From: Salipiger thiooxidans
Lineage (GTDB): Bacteria > Pseudomonadota > Alphaproteobacteria > Rhodobacterales > Rhodobacteraceae
DNA: 64,000 nucleotides
NCBI RefSeq assembly: GCF_900102075.1
Contig: NZ_FNAV01000006.1
Coordinates: 124,001-188,000, forward strand
Direction of reading: 5' to 3'
The notes below the pieces were generated by a model. That model made no database searches. It was given only the letters and a program-made list of their open reading frames with translations, and was not told the DNA's origin. A program made the position numbers and the translations under genes. Shown one piece after another: positions 18,860 through 26,877 of the stretch (positions are counted from its first letter, which is position 1; every line of letters starts with the position of its first letter).

Positions 18860-20014
18860 ATGCTGCAAGCCACCGAAACGATCCTCGCCGAACTCATCTC
18901 CTTTCCCACCGTCTCGAGCGACAGCAACCTCGACATGATGGGCTGGATGGCGGACCGGCTCGAACACCACGGCGCCAAGGTCGAGCTCTTCGCCGATTCC
19001 TCCGGCGCCAAGGCCAACATGTTCGCCACCATTGGCCCGGACGTGCCGGGCGGCGTGGTGCTCTCGGGCCATTCCGACGTGGTGCCGGTCACCGACCAGG
19101 TCTGGCATTCGAGCCCCTTCGCCCTCACCGAGCGCAACGACCTGCTGCACGGCCGTGGCGCCTGCGACATGAAGGGCTTCATTGCCGCCGCGCTGGCCAT
19201 GGCCTCGCCGCTCTGCGAGACGCCACTGAAGCGGCCGGTGCACCTGTGCTTCACCCATGACGAGGAAATCGGATGCATGGGCGCCCGCGCGCTGGTGCCC
19301 GAGCTGCAGCGCCGCGGCTACCGCCCGCGCATGGCCATCGTGGGCGAGCCCACCGACATGCGCATCATCGAGGGCCACAAGGGCTGCTGCGAGTACACCT
19401 GCCGCTTCCACGGGCTCGAGGGCCACGGCTCCGCCCCAGAGCGCGGCGTCAACGCGGTGGAATACGCGGTGCGCTACGTCACCCGGCTGATGAGCCTCGC
19501 CGAGACGCTGAAGACACGCACGCCGGCCAATTCGCGCTTCGACCCGCCCTGGACCACGATCAACGTCGGCCGCCTGCAGGGCGGTGTGGCGCACAACGTG
19601 ATCCCCGGCCTCGCCGAGCTCGACTGGGAGATGCGCCCGGCCCAGCAGGGCGACGCCGCCTTCGTCAAGGACGCGCTGCAGGCCTATGTCGAGACCGAGC
19701 TCCTGCCCGCCATGCGCAAGGTCAACCCCGCCGCCCGCATCGACACGCAGGTGATCGGCGAGGTCGCGGGACTCGAGCCGATGCCCGAGAACGCCGCCCG
19801 CGATCTCGTGGCGCAGCTCACCGGCAACCACGACACCGGCGTCGTGCCCTTCGGCACCGAGGCCGGCCTGTTCCAGGAGATGGGCATGTCCGTGGTGGTC
19901 TGCGGCCCGGGCTCGATCGCGCAGGCCCACAAGCCCGACGAATACGTCTCGCGCGACCAGCTCTCGCAATGCCTGACCATGCTCGAGGGCATCGCGAAAA
20001 GCATCGCCGCGTGA
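18860..20014 (+). CDS. argE: M20 family deacetylase, acetylornithine deacetylase (ArgE)-like
   Basis: A 384-residue zinc hydrolase of the M20 family with motifs LSGHSDVVPV, GRGACDMKGF, FTHDEEIGCMG and GEPTDM, and a dimerisation domain about 180-290. ArgE-type enzymes release acetate from N-acetyl-ornithine. Placed directly after a DoeA-like gene, it could instead deacetylate N-acetyl-diaminobutyrate, a step carried out in known ectoine degraders by DoeB, which is from a different family. The stop overlaps the GTG start of the regulator gene, so expression is coupled. Confidence 0.85.
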   Translation: MLQATETILAELISFPTVSSDSNLDMMGWMADRLEHHGAKVELFADSSGAKANMFATIGPDVPGGVVLSGHSDVVPVTDQVWHSSPFALTERNDLLHGRGACDMKGFIAAALAMASPLCETPLKRPVHLCFTHDEEIGCMGARALVPELQRRGYRPRMAIVGEPTDMRIIEGHKGCCEYTCRFHGLEGHGSAPERGVNAVEYAVRYVTRLMSLAETLKTRTPANSRFDPPWTTINVGRLQGGVAHNVIPGLAELDWEMRPAQQGDAAFVKDALQAYVETELLPAMRKVNPAARIDTQVIGEVAGLEPMPENAARDLVAQLTGNHDTGVVPFGTEAGLFQEMGMSVVVCGPGSIAQAHKPDEYVSRDQLSQCLTMLEGIAKSIAA

Positions 20015-20652
20015 GCACCGCCGCAGCGCGCCACCAGCGCCTGCACGCGGAACTGCGCAGCCGGATCTGCCTGCTCGACTACCCGCCGGGCACCCGCCTT
20101 TCCGAGACCGCGCTGGCGGACGAGTTCGGCACCTCGCGCACGCCGCTGCGCCGGGTGCTGGCCCGGCTCGAGGACGAGGGCCTCGTCGAAAGCCGCCACG
20201 GCGTCGGCACGCTGGTGACGGACGTCGATCTCGCGCGCATGGAACAGGTCTACGGCCTGCGCCTGCACCTCGCCGAGCTCGTCGGCCACCTCGACCCGGC
20301 CCCGGTCACCGCCGAGGTGCTGGCCGGCATCGCCGGCTACGTCGCCCGCGGCACGGCACTTGTCGCCAGCCCCGACGCCCGCAGCTTCGCGCAGCTCAAC
20401 ATGGACTACCACGGCTTCGGCCTGTCGCTCACCGACAATCTGCCGCTGCGCTCCACCGCCGAACGGCTCTATTTCCTCACCGCCCGGATCTGGCTGCAAT
20501 CGATCCCGCGCATGGACCTCGCCTCGGAATGCGCGATCTTCCTCTCCGAGATGCAGGACACCGCCGCCGCGCTCGCCACCGGCGACACCCAGGCCGCCGC
20601 CGCCATCCGCCGCACCCACATCGCGATGAGCGTCACCCGCATGGCACGCTGA
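20011..20652 (+). CDS. GntR family (FCD-type) transcriptional regulator
   Basis: The 213-residue protein has an N-terminal winged helix (PPGTRLSETALADEFGTSRT, then RRVLARLEDEGLV) and an all-helical ligand domain of the FCD type. GTG 20011 overlaps the deacetylase stop by four bases. As the last gene of the catabolic operon it likely senses a pathway intermediate and controls this operon and perhaps the divergent transporter through the palindrome at 17610-17621. Known ectoine regulators (EnuR) are MocR-type, so this would be a different control. Confidence 0.87.
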   Translation: MSTAAARHQRLHAELRSRICLLDYPPGTRLSETALADEFGTSRTPLRRVLARLEDEGLVESRHGVGTLVTDVDLARMEQVYGLRLHLAELVGHLDPAPVTAEVLAGIAGYVARGTALVASPDARSFAQLNMDYHGFGLSLTDNLPLRSTAERLYFLTARIWLQSIPRMDLASECAIFLSEMQDTAAALATGDTQAAAAIRRTHIAMSVTRMAR

Positions 20653-20916
20653 CCCCGCCGTCCATCTTGCCGGGATAAACTCCGGGAGAGCCGCTGCACG
20701 CGACGCGGGCGGTGCCCGCCTGCACCCTCGCCGCCCCATCCCGACGCGCAGTCCAGACAGACCCGGACCACAACGCATGCCGCCTGGACGTCACCCCGGC
20801 CACACCCAAATCCCGATGAACACCACCCGAAGGACGCGCTGACCCCACCCTTCATCTTGCCGAATAAACTCCGGGGGAGTCGCGGCACGCGACGGGGGCA
20901 GAGCCCCCTCCGATCC
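20648..20916. repeat. Two direct copies of a palindrome-rich intergenic repeat
   Basis: Copies lie at about 20648-20730 and 20838-20916. Each starts GCTGACCCC, includes CATCTTGCCG, AAACTCCGGG and CGCGACG, and ends in a GGGGGC..GCCCC-type hairpin. The first copy begins inside the GntR stop codon region and is more degenerate. The same element recurs near 23.5, 40.4 and 55.6 kb. Confidence 0.8.
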
Positions 20917-20935
20917 CATCACCCCACGTGGCACA

Positions 20936-21457
20936 TCAGAATCGCACGCCCCGACGCGACCCCGCCAATCCCTCCGGCACCAGCAACCGCGTGCCCGGCG
21001 CTGCCAATGCCGCGATAAGCCGGAGATGGTCACGGCGGAAGGCGATGCAGCCCTCGGTCGCATAGCCCGGCCGCCGCCACTGATGGAGGAAGATCGCCGA
21101 GCCCCAGCCCGGCACCGCCTCGGGCCAGTTCCAGTCGGTCAGCAGCACGATGTCATAGAGCGGATCGGCCCGGCGCATCCGCTCGTGGCTCGCAGCGTAA
21201 GGCGCGCGCACCATCTGGTTGTAGGCCTCGTCGCCCATGTCGTCGGACCACAGGTCCCCCGGCAGGATCGGCGCGGCCCAGGGCGCCGGACGCGGCACCC
21301 GGTCGGGCCGGTAGAGCGTTCCCACGATCATGTGCTCGCCCACCGGCGTCGCCCCGTCGCCCTCGCGCTTGGCAGCCTTCACCCCGCCGCGTCCCACGGA
21401 ACAGGGCCAGATCCGCCCGGCAAAGCGCAGCCCCATGGTCGTCAGAACCATCTCCAT
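20936..21457 (-). CDS. L,D-transpeptidase (YkuD) family protein
   Basis: The 173-residue protein carries the YkuD catalytic motif: His125 in FLHQW and Cys137 in ATEGCIAF with the following Arg. Enzymes of this fold make 3-3 peptidoglycan crosslinks or attach proteins to peptidoglycan, and work outside the cytoplasmic membrane. No convincing signal peptide is visible, so the start could be further upstream or export may be atypical. It is followed by ribA upstream on the same strand with a 21-base gap, so they may be co-transcribed. Confidence 0.87.
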   Translation of the reverse strand: MEMVLTTMGLRFAGRIWPCSVGRGGVKAAKREGDGATPVGEHMIVGTLYRPDRVPRPAPWAAPILPGDLWSDDMGDEAYNQMVRAPYAASHERMRRADPLYDIVLLTDWNWPEAVPGWGSAIFLHQWRRPGYATEGCIAFRRDHLRLIAALAAPGTRLLVPEGLAGSRRGVRF

Positions 21458-21478
21458 CGTGCTCTCCTTCCCGAAGTC

Positions 21479-22573
21479 CTACAGCAGATGCCCGGATTTC
21501 GCTGCCTTGGTGGCAAGGTAATGCGCGTTGAACGCGGTCCTGCCGACCTTCAGCGGCACCCGCTCGGTCACCGCGAGGCCGCAGCGCTCCATCATCGCCA
21601 GCTTGTTGGGGTTGTTGGTCAGCAGCCGCACCGAACCGAACCCCATCCGGCGCAGGATCTCGGCCCCGAGCCGGAAATCGCGCTCGTCGTCCTCGAACCC
21701 CAGCCGGTGGTTGGCCTCGACGGTGTCGAACCCCTGGTCCTGCAGCGCATAGGCCCGCATCTTGTTGGCAAGCCCGATGCCCCGGCCCTCCTGGTTGAGG
21801 TAGAGCAGCACCCCTGCCCCCTCCTCGCCCATGCGCCCGAGCGCCGCGTGCAGCTGCGGGCCGCAATCGCACTTGAGCGAGCCCAGCACGTCGCCGGTGA
21901 AACAGGCCGAATGCAGCCGCGCCAGCACCGGGGCGCTGCGGTCGGGCCGCCCGACCTCGATGGCATAGTGCTCCTCCGAGCCGTCCTGCGGCCGGAAGAT
22001 ATGCAGCCGCGCGTTCTCGGCCCGCGACAGCGGCACCCGCGCCGAGACCACGTGATCGAGATTGGCGAGCAGCAGCATCGACGGCGCGGCGGCCACCCCG
22101 TCCACCAGTGTCAGGTTCTCGCGCAGCGCCACCGCCCGCGCCGCCTCGACCGGCAGCAGCAGGGCCGCGGGCAGCAGCCGCGCCGACTTGGCAAGCGTGA
22201 GCGCCAGCCGCTGCAGCGAGACGTCGCCGCCGCGGCGCTCCTTCAGCGGGCCCTTCATCGGCATCGACAGATCGTCCGCGGGATCGGCGATGCTGCGCAC
22301 CCAGTCGAGCCCGGCATCCGCCGGCACCGCCACCCGCGCCAGGTCGCCGTCATAGACCCGCGCCTTCAGCGTCGCCGCCCGCCGCGCCGTCAGCACGAGA
22401 TCGCCCTCGCCCCCGGCGTCATGGAACAGCGCCAGCCGGTCCTGCGATACCGTCTCGGCGGCCAGCATCATCATCCCCGCCCCGTCCGCCCCCGCGAGCA
22501 CCACCGGCACGCCCATGCGCAGGTCGGCGCGGGCCCGCGCGAGGATCTCCATCAGGTTCGGCGAGAGGGGCAT
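21479..22573 (-). CDS. ribA: GTP cyclohydrolase II with N-terminal extension
   Basis: The C-terminal half (about 175-364) is GTP cyclohydrolase II, the first step of riboflavin synthesis: zinc ligands Cys224, Cys235, Cys237 in [15 protein letters not shown], the NQEGRGIGL segment and the LLTNNPNK motif. The N-terminal 170 residues are a divergent domain in the place DHBP synthase (RibB) would occupy, but without RibB's acidic catalytic motifs. Stand-alone RibA is about 200 residues. ATG 22573 follows GGAAGG. Divergent from the response regulator gene. Confidence 0.9.
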   Translation of the reverse strand: MPLSPNLMEILARARADLRMGVPVVLAGADGAGMMMLAAETVSQDRLALFHDAGGEGDLVLTARRAATLKARVYDGDLARVAVPADAGLDWVRSIADPADDLSMPMKGPLKERRGGDVSLQRLALTLAKSARLLPAALLLPVEAARAVALRENLTLVDGVAAAPSMLLLANLDHVVSARVPLSRAENARLHIFRPQDGSEEHYAIEVGRPDRSAPVLARLHSACFTGDVLGSLKCDCGPQLHAALGRMGEEGAGVLLYLNQEGRGIGLANKMRAYALQDQGFDTVEANHRLGFEDDERDFRLGAEILRRMGFGSVRLLTNNPNKLAMMERCGLAVTERVPLKVGRTAFNAHYLATKAAKSGHLL

Positions 22574-22727
22574 GTGGGACCTTCCGGGCAAGCGCGCTGA
22601 AACAAAGCAGCTGCGATCCTGTAACAAAAGCCCTCCGTCAACACGAGGGCGTGAGACTGGTGCAGCAAAACTTGCCCACACGCAACGGTGTTTCCATGTG
22701 ATGTCGAAACGACAAGGAGACAAGCCC

Positions 22728-23414
22728 ATGGCGCAGATCAAGAATATCCTGCTTGTGGACGACGACGACGACCTGCGCGAGGCGCTGGCAGAGCAGCTCG
22801 TGATGACCGAGGATTTCGAGGTCTTCGAAGCCGAGAACGGCGCCGCCGCCATGGCGCGGGTCAAGGAGCAGAACTACGAGCTCATCATCCTCGACGTGGG
22901 CCTGCCCGACACCGACGGGCGCGAGCTCTGCCGGCTGATGCGCAAGCAGGGCGTCAAGGCACCGATCATCATGCTGACCGGCCACGACACCGACGCGGAC
23001 ACCATCCTCGGGCTCGACGCCGGCGCCAACGACTACGTGACCAAGCCCTTCAAGTTCCCCGTGCTGCTGGCCCGCATCCGCGCCCAGCTGCGCCAGCACG
23101 AGCAGTCCGAGGACGCCGTCTTCACAGTGGGCCCCTACACGTTCAAGCCCGCGATGAAGCTGCTGGTCACCGATGACGAGCGCAAGATCCGCCTGACCGA
23201 GAAGGAGACGAACATCCTCAAGTTCCTCTACCGCTCGACCGAGGGCGTGGTTCCGCGTGACGTGCTGCTGCACGAGGTCTGGGGCTACAACGCCGGCGTC
23301 ACCACCCACACGCTGGAAACCCACATCTACCGCCTGCGCCAGAAGATCGAGCCCGATCCCTCGAACGCCCGCATCCTCGTCACCGAGTCGGGCGGCTACC
23401 GTCTGGTGGCCTGA
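22728..23414 (+). CDS. OmpR/PhoB-family response regulator
   Basis: A 228-residue regulator: receiver domain with phosphoacceptor Asp56 ([13 protein letters not shown]), switch region and Lys in TKPFKFP, then a winged helix (about 130-228) ending [12 protein letters not shown] 22728 follows AAGGAGA at a good distance. No kinase is adjacent, so the signal is unknown. It is monocistronic and ends in a region with a repeat hairpin and a strong terminator. Confidence 0.9.
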   Translation: MAQIKNILLVDDDDDLREALAEQLVMTEDFEVFEAENGAAAMARVKEQNYELIILDVGLPDTDGRELCRLMRKQGVKAPIIMLTGHDTDADTILGLDAGANDYVTKPFKFPVLLARIRAQLRQHEQSEDAVFTVGPYTFKPAMKLLVTDDERKIRLTEKETNILKFLYRSTEGVVPRDVLLHEVWGYNAGVTTHTLETHIYRLRQKIEPDPSNARILVTESGGYRLVA

Positions 23415-23449
23415 GCGGCAGAGCGCCCGGCCGCAATATCCGGCCTGCC

Positions 23450-23561
23450 TCCGGCGGGAGTTTATCCGGCAAGATGAAGACAGGGCGCCGCGGCCCCGGC
23501 TTCATCTTGCTCTTAAACTCCGGGGGAGTCCGCGGCACGCGGACGGGGGCAGCGCCCCCTT
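23450..23561. repeat. Inverted pair of the palindrome-rich intergenic repeat
   Basis: An inverted partial copy (GGAGTTTATCCGGCAAGATGAAG segment, 23457-23479) faces a direct copy beginning CTTCATCTTG at 23500, separated by about 20 bases, so transcripts can fold into a stem of about 20 bp. The direct copy continues with CTCCGGGGGAG, CCGCGGCACGCGG and GGGGGCAGCGCCCCC. Confidence 0.8.
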
Positions 23562-23575
23562 CGACAGAAATCACA

Positions 23576-23613
23576 AAGGGCCGCCCCGGGGATTAGGGCG
23601 GCCCTTCGCTTTT
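23576..23613. terminator. Bidirectional terminator between response regulator and catalase genes
   Basis: An 11-bp stem AAGGGCCGCCC (23576-23586) with GGGCGGCCCTT (23596-23606), 9-base loop, followed on the plus strand by CGCTTTTT. It ends the response regulator transcript, and lies 16 bases past the catalase stop on the other strand. Confidence 0.85.
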
Positions 23614-23628
23614 TCCTGAGGCTCAGGG

Positions 23629-25143
23629 TTACTCGGCGGCGCGGATCGGCGTGTCGTCGGTCACCGGCAGCGACGGATCGCCGTGCTCGCCGGTCTCGAG
23701 CGCGCGGCGCACCCCGGCCTCGTACTCCGGGTGCACCTTCTTCAGAACCGCCAGCCAGCGCTCCTTGACCCCGTCGGTGCAGGGCGCCATGCCGCCGGCC
23801 ATGTTGCGGTGCAGCCGGTCGCGCTCCTCATCGTTCAGCACGTCGGCGTAAAGCGCGCGGGGCTGGATGTAGTCGATGTCGTCCTCGACCTGATCGAAGC
23901 GCGCGGCAACAGCCTCTGGGTCGATGCGCATCGGCGGCTCCTGCACGCTCTCGTCCGCCACCGGCCCATCATACTGGTTGGGCTCGTAATAGGCGTCGGG
24001 ATTGCCGAAGTCGTTGGTGAAGAACCGCATCGCGCCGTCTTTGTGGTAGTGGTTCACCCGGCCGTTCCTGGGGGCGTTCGCCGGCAGCGCCTCGTAATGG
24101 GTGCCAAGCCGGTAGCGGTGCGCGTCGGCGTAGGAGAAGATCCGCGCCTGCAGCATCTTGTCCGGCGAGAAGCCGATGCCGGGCACCACGTTGTTGACGT
24201 TGTAGGCGGCGTTCTCGACCATCTGGAAGTAGTTCTCGGGGATGGTGTGCATCTCGAGCTCGCCCACCTCGATCAGCGGGTAGTCCGCGTGCGGCCAGAC
24301 CTTGGTCAGGTCGAACGGGTTGAACGGCGTCTTAAGCGCCTGCTCCTCGGTCATCACCTGGATGAACATGGTCCATTTCGGGAAGCGCCCCTCGGTCACC
24401 ATGTTCCAGAGCTCTTCCTGGTAGCTCTCGCGGGTCTGGCCGATGATCTCGGCGGCCTTCGCATCCGAAAGCCACTCGTGGCCCTGACGGGTATGGAAGT
24501 GGAACTTGACCCAGTGGCGCTCGCCGGCGGCGTTCCACATCGAGAACGTGTGCGAGCCATAGCCATTCATGTGGGCCGGAGAGCGCGGGATGCCGCGATC
24601 CGACATGAGGATGGTGACCTGGTGAATTGATTCGGGCTGACTCGCCCAGAAGTCGAACATTGCCTCCGGAGACCGCATGTTGGTCTTCGGATGCCGCTTT
24701 TGTGTGCGGATGAAATCCGGAAATTTGAAGGCATCCCGGACGAAGAAAACCGGCGTGTTGTTGCCGACCATGTCCCAGTTGCCGTCATCCGTGTAGAACT
24801 TGAGGGCGAAACCGCGCACGTCCCGCTCGGCATCGGCGGCGCCGCGTTCGCCCGCCACGGTGGACCAGCGCGAGAGCACCTCGGTGGTCTTGCCGATCTG
24901 GGAAAACAGGTTGGCGCAGGTGTATCTCGTGATGTCGTGGGTCACGGTGAAGGTGCCCTGCAGCCCCCATCCCTTGGCGTGCACGACGCGCTCGGGGATC
25001 CGCTCGCGGTTCTGATGTGCCAGCTTTTCAAGGAGATGGTGGTCCTGCATCAGCACTGGGCCGCGACCGCCGGCGGTCTGCGAGGTGCGGTTCGTCGGGG
25101 ACGGCGCTCCGGAGGTGGAGGTGAGTGTCGGCTTCTCTGCCAT
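23629..25143 (-). CDS. katA: Catalase (monofunctional haem)
   Basis: The 504-residue product is a small-subunit haem catalase that splits hydrogen peroxide. The active-site His is in [15 protein letters not shown], the distal Asn in the [13 protein letters not shown] region, and the proximal haem-ligand Tyr in [14 protein letters not shown]. The GWGLQG stretch after the catalytic His departs from the common GSGAFG form but keeps spacing. ATG 25143 follows AAGGA; upstream in-frame residues lack family character. Monocistronic; I saw no clear OxyR site upstream. Confidence 0.93.
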   Translation of the reverse strand: MAEKPTLTSTSGAPSPTNRTSQTAGGRGPVLMQDHHLLEKLAHQNRERIPERVVHAKGWGLQGTFTVTHDITRYTCANLFSQIGKTTEVLSRWSTVAGERGAADAERDVRGFALKFYTDDGNWDMVGNNTPVFFVRDAFKFPDFIRTQKRHPKTNMRSPEAMFDFWASQPESIHQVTILMSDRGIPRSPAHMNGYGSHTFSMWNAAGERHWVKFHFHTRQGHEWLSDAKAAEIIGQTRESYQEELWNMVTEGRFPKWTMFIQVMTEEQALKTPFNPFDLTKVWPHADYPLIEVGELEMHTIPENYFQMVENAAYNVNNVVPGIGFSPDKMLQARIFSYADAHRYRLGTHYEALPANAPRNGRVNHYHKDGAMRFFTNDFGNPDAYYEPNQYDGPVADESVQEPPMRIDPEAVAARFDQVEDDIDYIQPRALYADVLNDEERDRLHRNMAGGMAPCTDGVKERWLAVLKKVHPEYEAGVRRALETGEHGDPSLPVTDDTPIRAAE

Positions 25144-25345
25144 GGGTCCTTCGCTTTCTCTCTGGCGAGCTGTCTGGCGTGAAAGGGTTGGCGTGGTGTG
25201 GCGCAGACCGGAAGCTGTCCGCGGCATTGTGGTGGAACGAACGGGAGCACCATTCGTTCCGACACACGTCATGCGGGAGCTCTCGCAGCCTCCCTGCCCC
25301 ATCAGCGGAAAACCGGCGTTGCACTTGAGGCAGATCAGAGACGCA

Positions 25346-25373
25346 TTGTCAGAACAGGGCTAACTCCTATATT
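25346..25373 (+). promoter_or_regulatory. Sigma-70-type promoter for the small RNA candidate
   Basis: TTGTCA (25346-25351) and TATATT (25368-25373) are separated by 16 bases. A start near 25380 is expected. It stands alone, 200 bases upstream of and opposite to the catalase gene. Confidence 0.55.
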
Positions 25374-25379
25374 CGAAAC

Positions 25380-25454
25380 GTCCCGTTGCATGTGCGGGCA
25401 ATCACATGCACCTCCCTGTTGGACCTGGCCGGGCTTTTTGCCCGGCCTTTTTTT
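25380..25454 (+). ncRNA. Candidate small RNA with anti-Shine-Dalgarno motif
   Basis: After a promoter-like sequence, the predicted transcript of about 75 bases contains a perfect 8-bp hairpin (25387-25394 with 25403-25410) and a single-stranded CCTCCC (25411-25416). It ends in a strong terminator: GGCCGGG (25427-25433), 7-base loop, CCCGGCC, then seven T. No reading frame precedes the terminator that could explain it. Several alphaproteobacterial small RNAs carry CCUCC motifs that pair with ribosome-binding sites. Target and expression are unknown. Confidence 0.65.
25427..25454 (+). terminator. Rho-independent terminator of the small RNA candidate
   Basis: A perfect 7-bp GC stem with a CTTTTTG loop is followed by T7 (25448-25454). 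This is among the strongest terminator signals in the window. Confidence 0.85.
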
Positions 25455-25965
25455 GTCCGCCGCCCGGCTGATTCGGTGCGCGCCCCGGGTCGAAGACCGC
25501 TTCGGACGCAGCGTCAGAGGGGGCGATGGACCGTCGCAGAGGTAAGTTTGGAGTCATTTTTTCGGAATTCGTGAACGCCCCGGCTGTGCAAAAGGCTTGC
25601 GCACGGGATTTCATGAAAGATCAGCATACAAGGGAAATAGGGCGTTTCCTGAAATCGGACCCTCACCGGCGTCCGGATATCGGACAAAACAGGCACAACA
25701 TCGCCAGGAAACCATAGGGAAACAAATACAAAATCCGGCATCACTGGAAGTGTCCCAGATAACGTGGTGGGCTTCAGGAATCCCCGCCTGAAGCCCACCT
25801 GTCTGCGGCCGTCCGTGAGTGGAGCTTGCAGATCCTATCTAGCATTACTCCACCATAAGAAGATTAACAAAGTCGTAATTTTCCCTCCGTTACGAACAAG
25901 GCGTGATGCAATGCGATTTCCACCCGCGTTGTGGACCGCCATACGCACATGATATGGGCGATGCG
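25455..25965. other. Lower-GC intergenic region with a 13-bp hairpin
   Basis: About 500 bases, clearly less GC-rich than the surroundings, without a convincing gene. It contains a perfect 13-bp inverted repeat (25766-25778 with 25787-25799, 8-base loop) that has no T-run on either side, and an AT-rich stretch at about 25845-25890 that is likely the promoter of the following gene. Confidence 0.6.
25766..25799. repeat. Perfect 13-bp stem-loop
   Basis: GGTGGGCTTCAGG pairs with CCTGAAGCCCACC around an 8-base loop. It could be a leader or RNA-end structure; lack of a T-run argues against an ordinary terminator. Confidence 0.6.
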
Positions 25966-26787
25966 ATGAATGACGTCTTTTCCGAGAAGCTGCAGGCCGA
26001 CGTGCCGCGCCGGCTTGAACACCCCTATGACAATGTCCCCGTCCTCGACTGGTGGAAGTACGACTACGATCATGTCTTCGTGGTCCTGAACCCGTTCTTC
26101 CGCGTTCCGGGCTACACCCCGGAGACCGCGAGCTACGGGCCCGTGCGCCTGCCCTTCGACCCCGAGATGCTGGTCGACCGCATCGAGGAGGGCGAACTGC
26201 CGGAACCGGCCAACCCCGCGCCCGAGGGGTTCGAGGACCTGATCAAGCAGACCGGCACCGCCGTGCCCTGGTCCGAGGTCGCGATGGCGCTCGGCATCTC
26301 CGACTTCGAACGCTTCGCCCGCATCGTCTGGCTTCAGGTTATCGCGGGCGAGATTTCCGAGGACGATGCCGAGATCGCCGCCGGGCTGGCGGAGTACTGC
26401 GCCCTAACCGGCCTCTACACGCCCGAGGAGGACCTGCTCCCCGCAGTGATGGAGCCCGCGCTCGGGCGCTATCTCGAGGCGCTGGGGCTCGACGGTGTGG
26501 TGCTGTGGAGCGAATGGCGCGAGGCCTCGCGCAGCTGCGCCACCGAGTCCTTCTCGCGCGACAACCCGGCCACCGTGCTGCCCGGCGAGAAGCTCGCGGC
26601 CGTCGCGGCGCCGGGGATGCTGCTGAGCTGGGGCTACGACGACGTGGCGGGGCTGCTCGCGCTCACCGACGAGCGCCGCCGGCAGGCCGACCCTGCCCGC
26701 TTCTTCGAGGGCTTCTGGGCCAGCGCCGACACGCCGTCGCTGGTCTTCGCCCCCGAGGACGCAATACCGGCCTCGCGCCGCAACTGA
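25966..26787 (+). CDS. Hypothetical protein, Trp/acidic-rich
   Basis: An open frame of 273 residues from ATG 25966 with good codon character, but no family I recognise. It starts MNDVFSEKLQADVPRR, has an aromatic patch (LDWWKYDYDHVFV), is acidic overall and has no signal peptide or membrane helix. In-frame starts at 25906 (with AAGG just upstream) and 25954 are possible; 25966 is chosen because codon use improves there. It is monocistronic and ends at a bidirectional terminator shared with pnp. Confidence 0.7.
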   Translation: MNDVFSEKLQADVPRRLEHPYDNVPVLDWWKYDYDHVFVVLNPFFRVPGYTPETASYGPVRLPFDPEMLVDRIEEGELPEPANPAPEGFEDLIKQTGTAVPWSEVAMALGISDFERFARIVWLQVIAGEISEDDAEIAAGLAEYCALTGLYTPEEDLLPAVMEPALGRYLEALGLDGVVLWSEWREASRSCATESFSRDNPATVLPGEKLAAVAAPGMLLSWGYDDVAGLLALTDERRRQADPARFFEGFWASADTPSLVFAPEDAIPASRRN

Positions 26788-26824
26788 CCGCGCCTCAATC
26801 CGGCCGGAAAGCCCGCCCAAAAGA

Positions 26825-26860
26825 AAACGCCCCGGCACGATGACCGGGGCGTTTCATTTT
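26825..26860. terminator. Bidirectional terminator between the hypothetical gene and pnp
   Basis: An 11-bp stem AAACGCCCCGG (26825-26835) with CCGGGGCGTTT (26844-26854), 8-base loop. TTCATTTT follows on the plus strand and TTTTCTTTT on the minus strand, so it can stop transcripts from both sides. Confidence 0.85.
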
Positions 26861-26877
26861 CCAGAGGGTGGGCAGCC

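Noticed and set aside
25198-25798. Several short open frames of 60-115 codons in the catalase upstream region
   Set aside because: They overlap each other on both strands, have no domains or ribosome-binding sites, and the region is better explained by an RNA gene and spacer.
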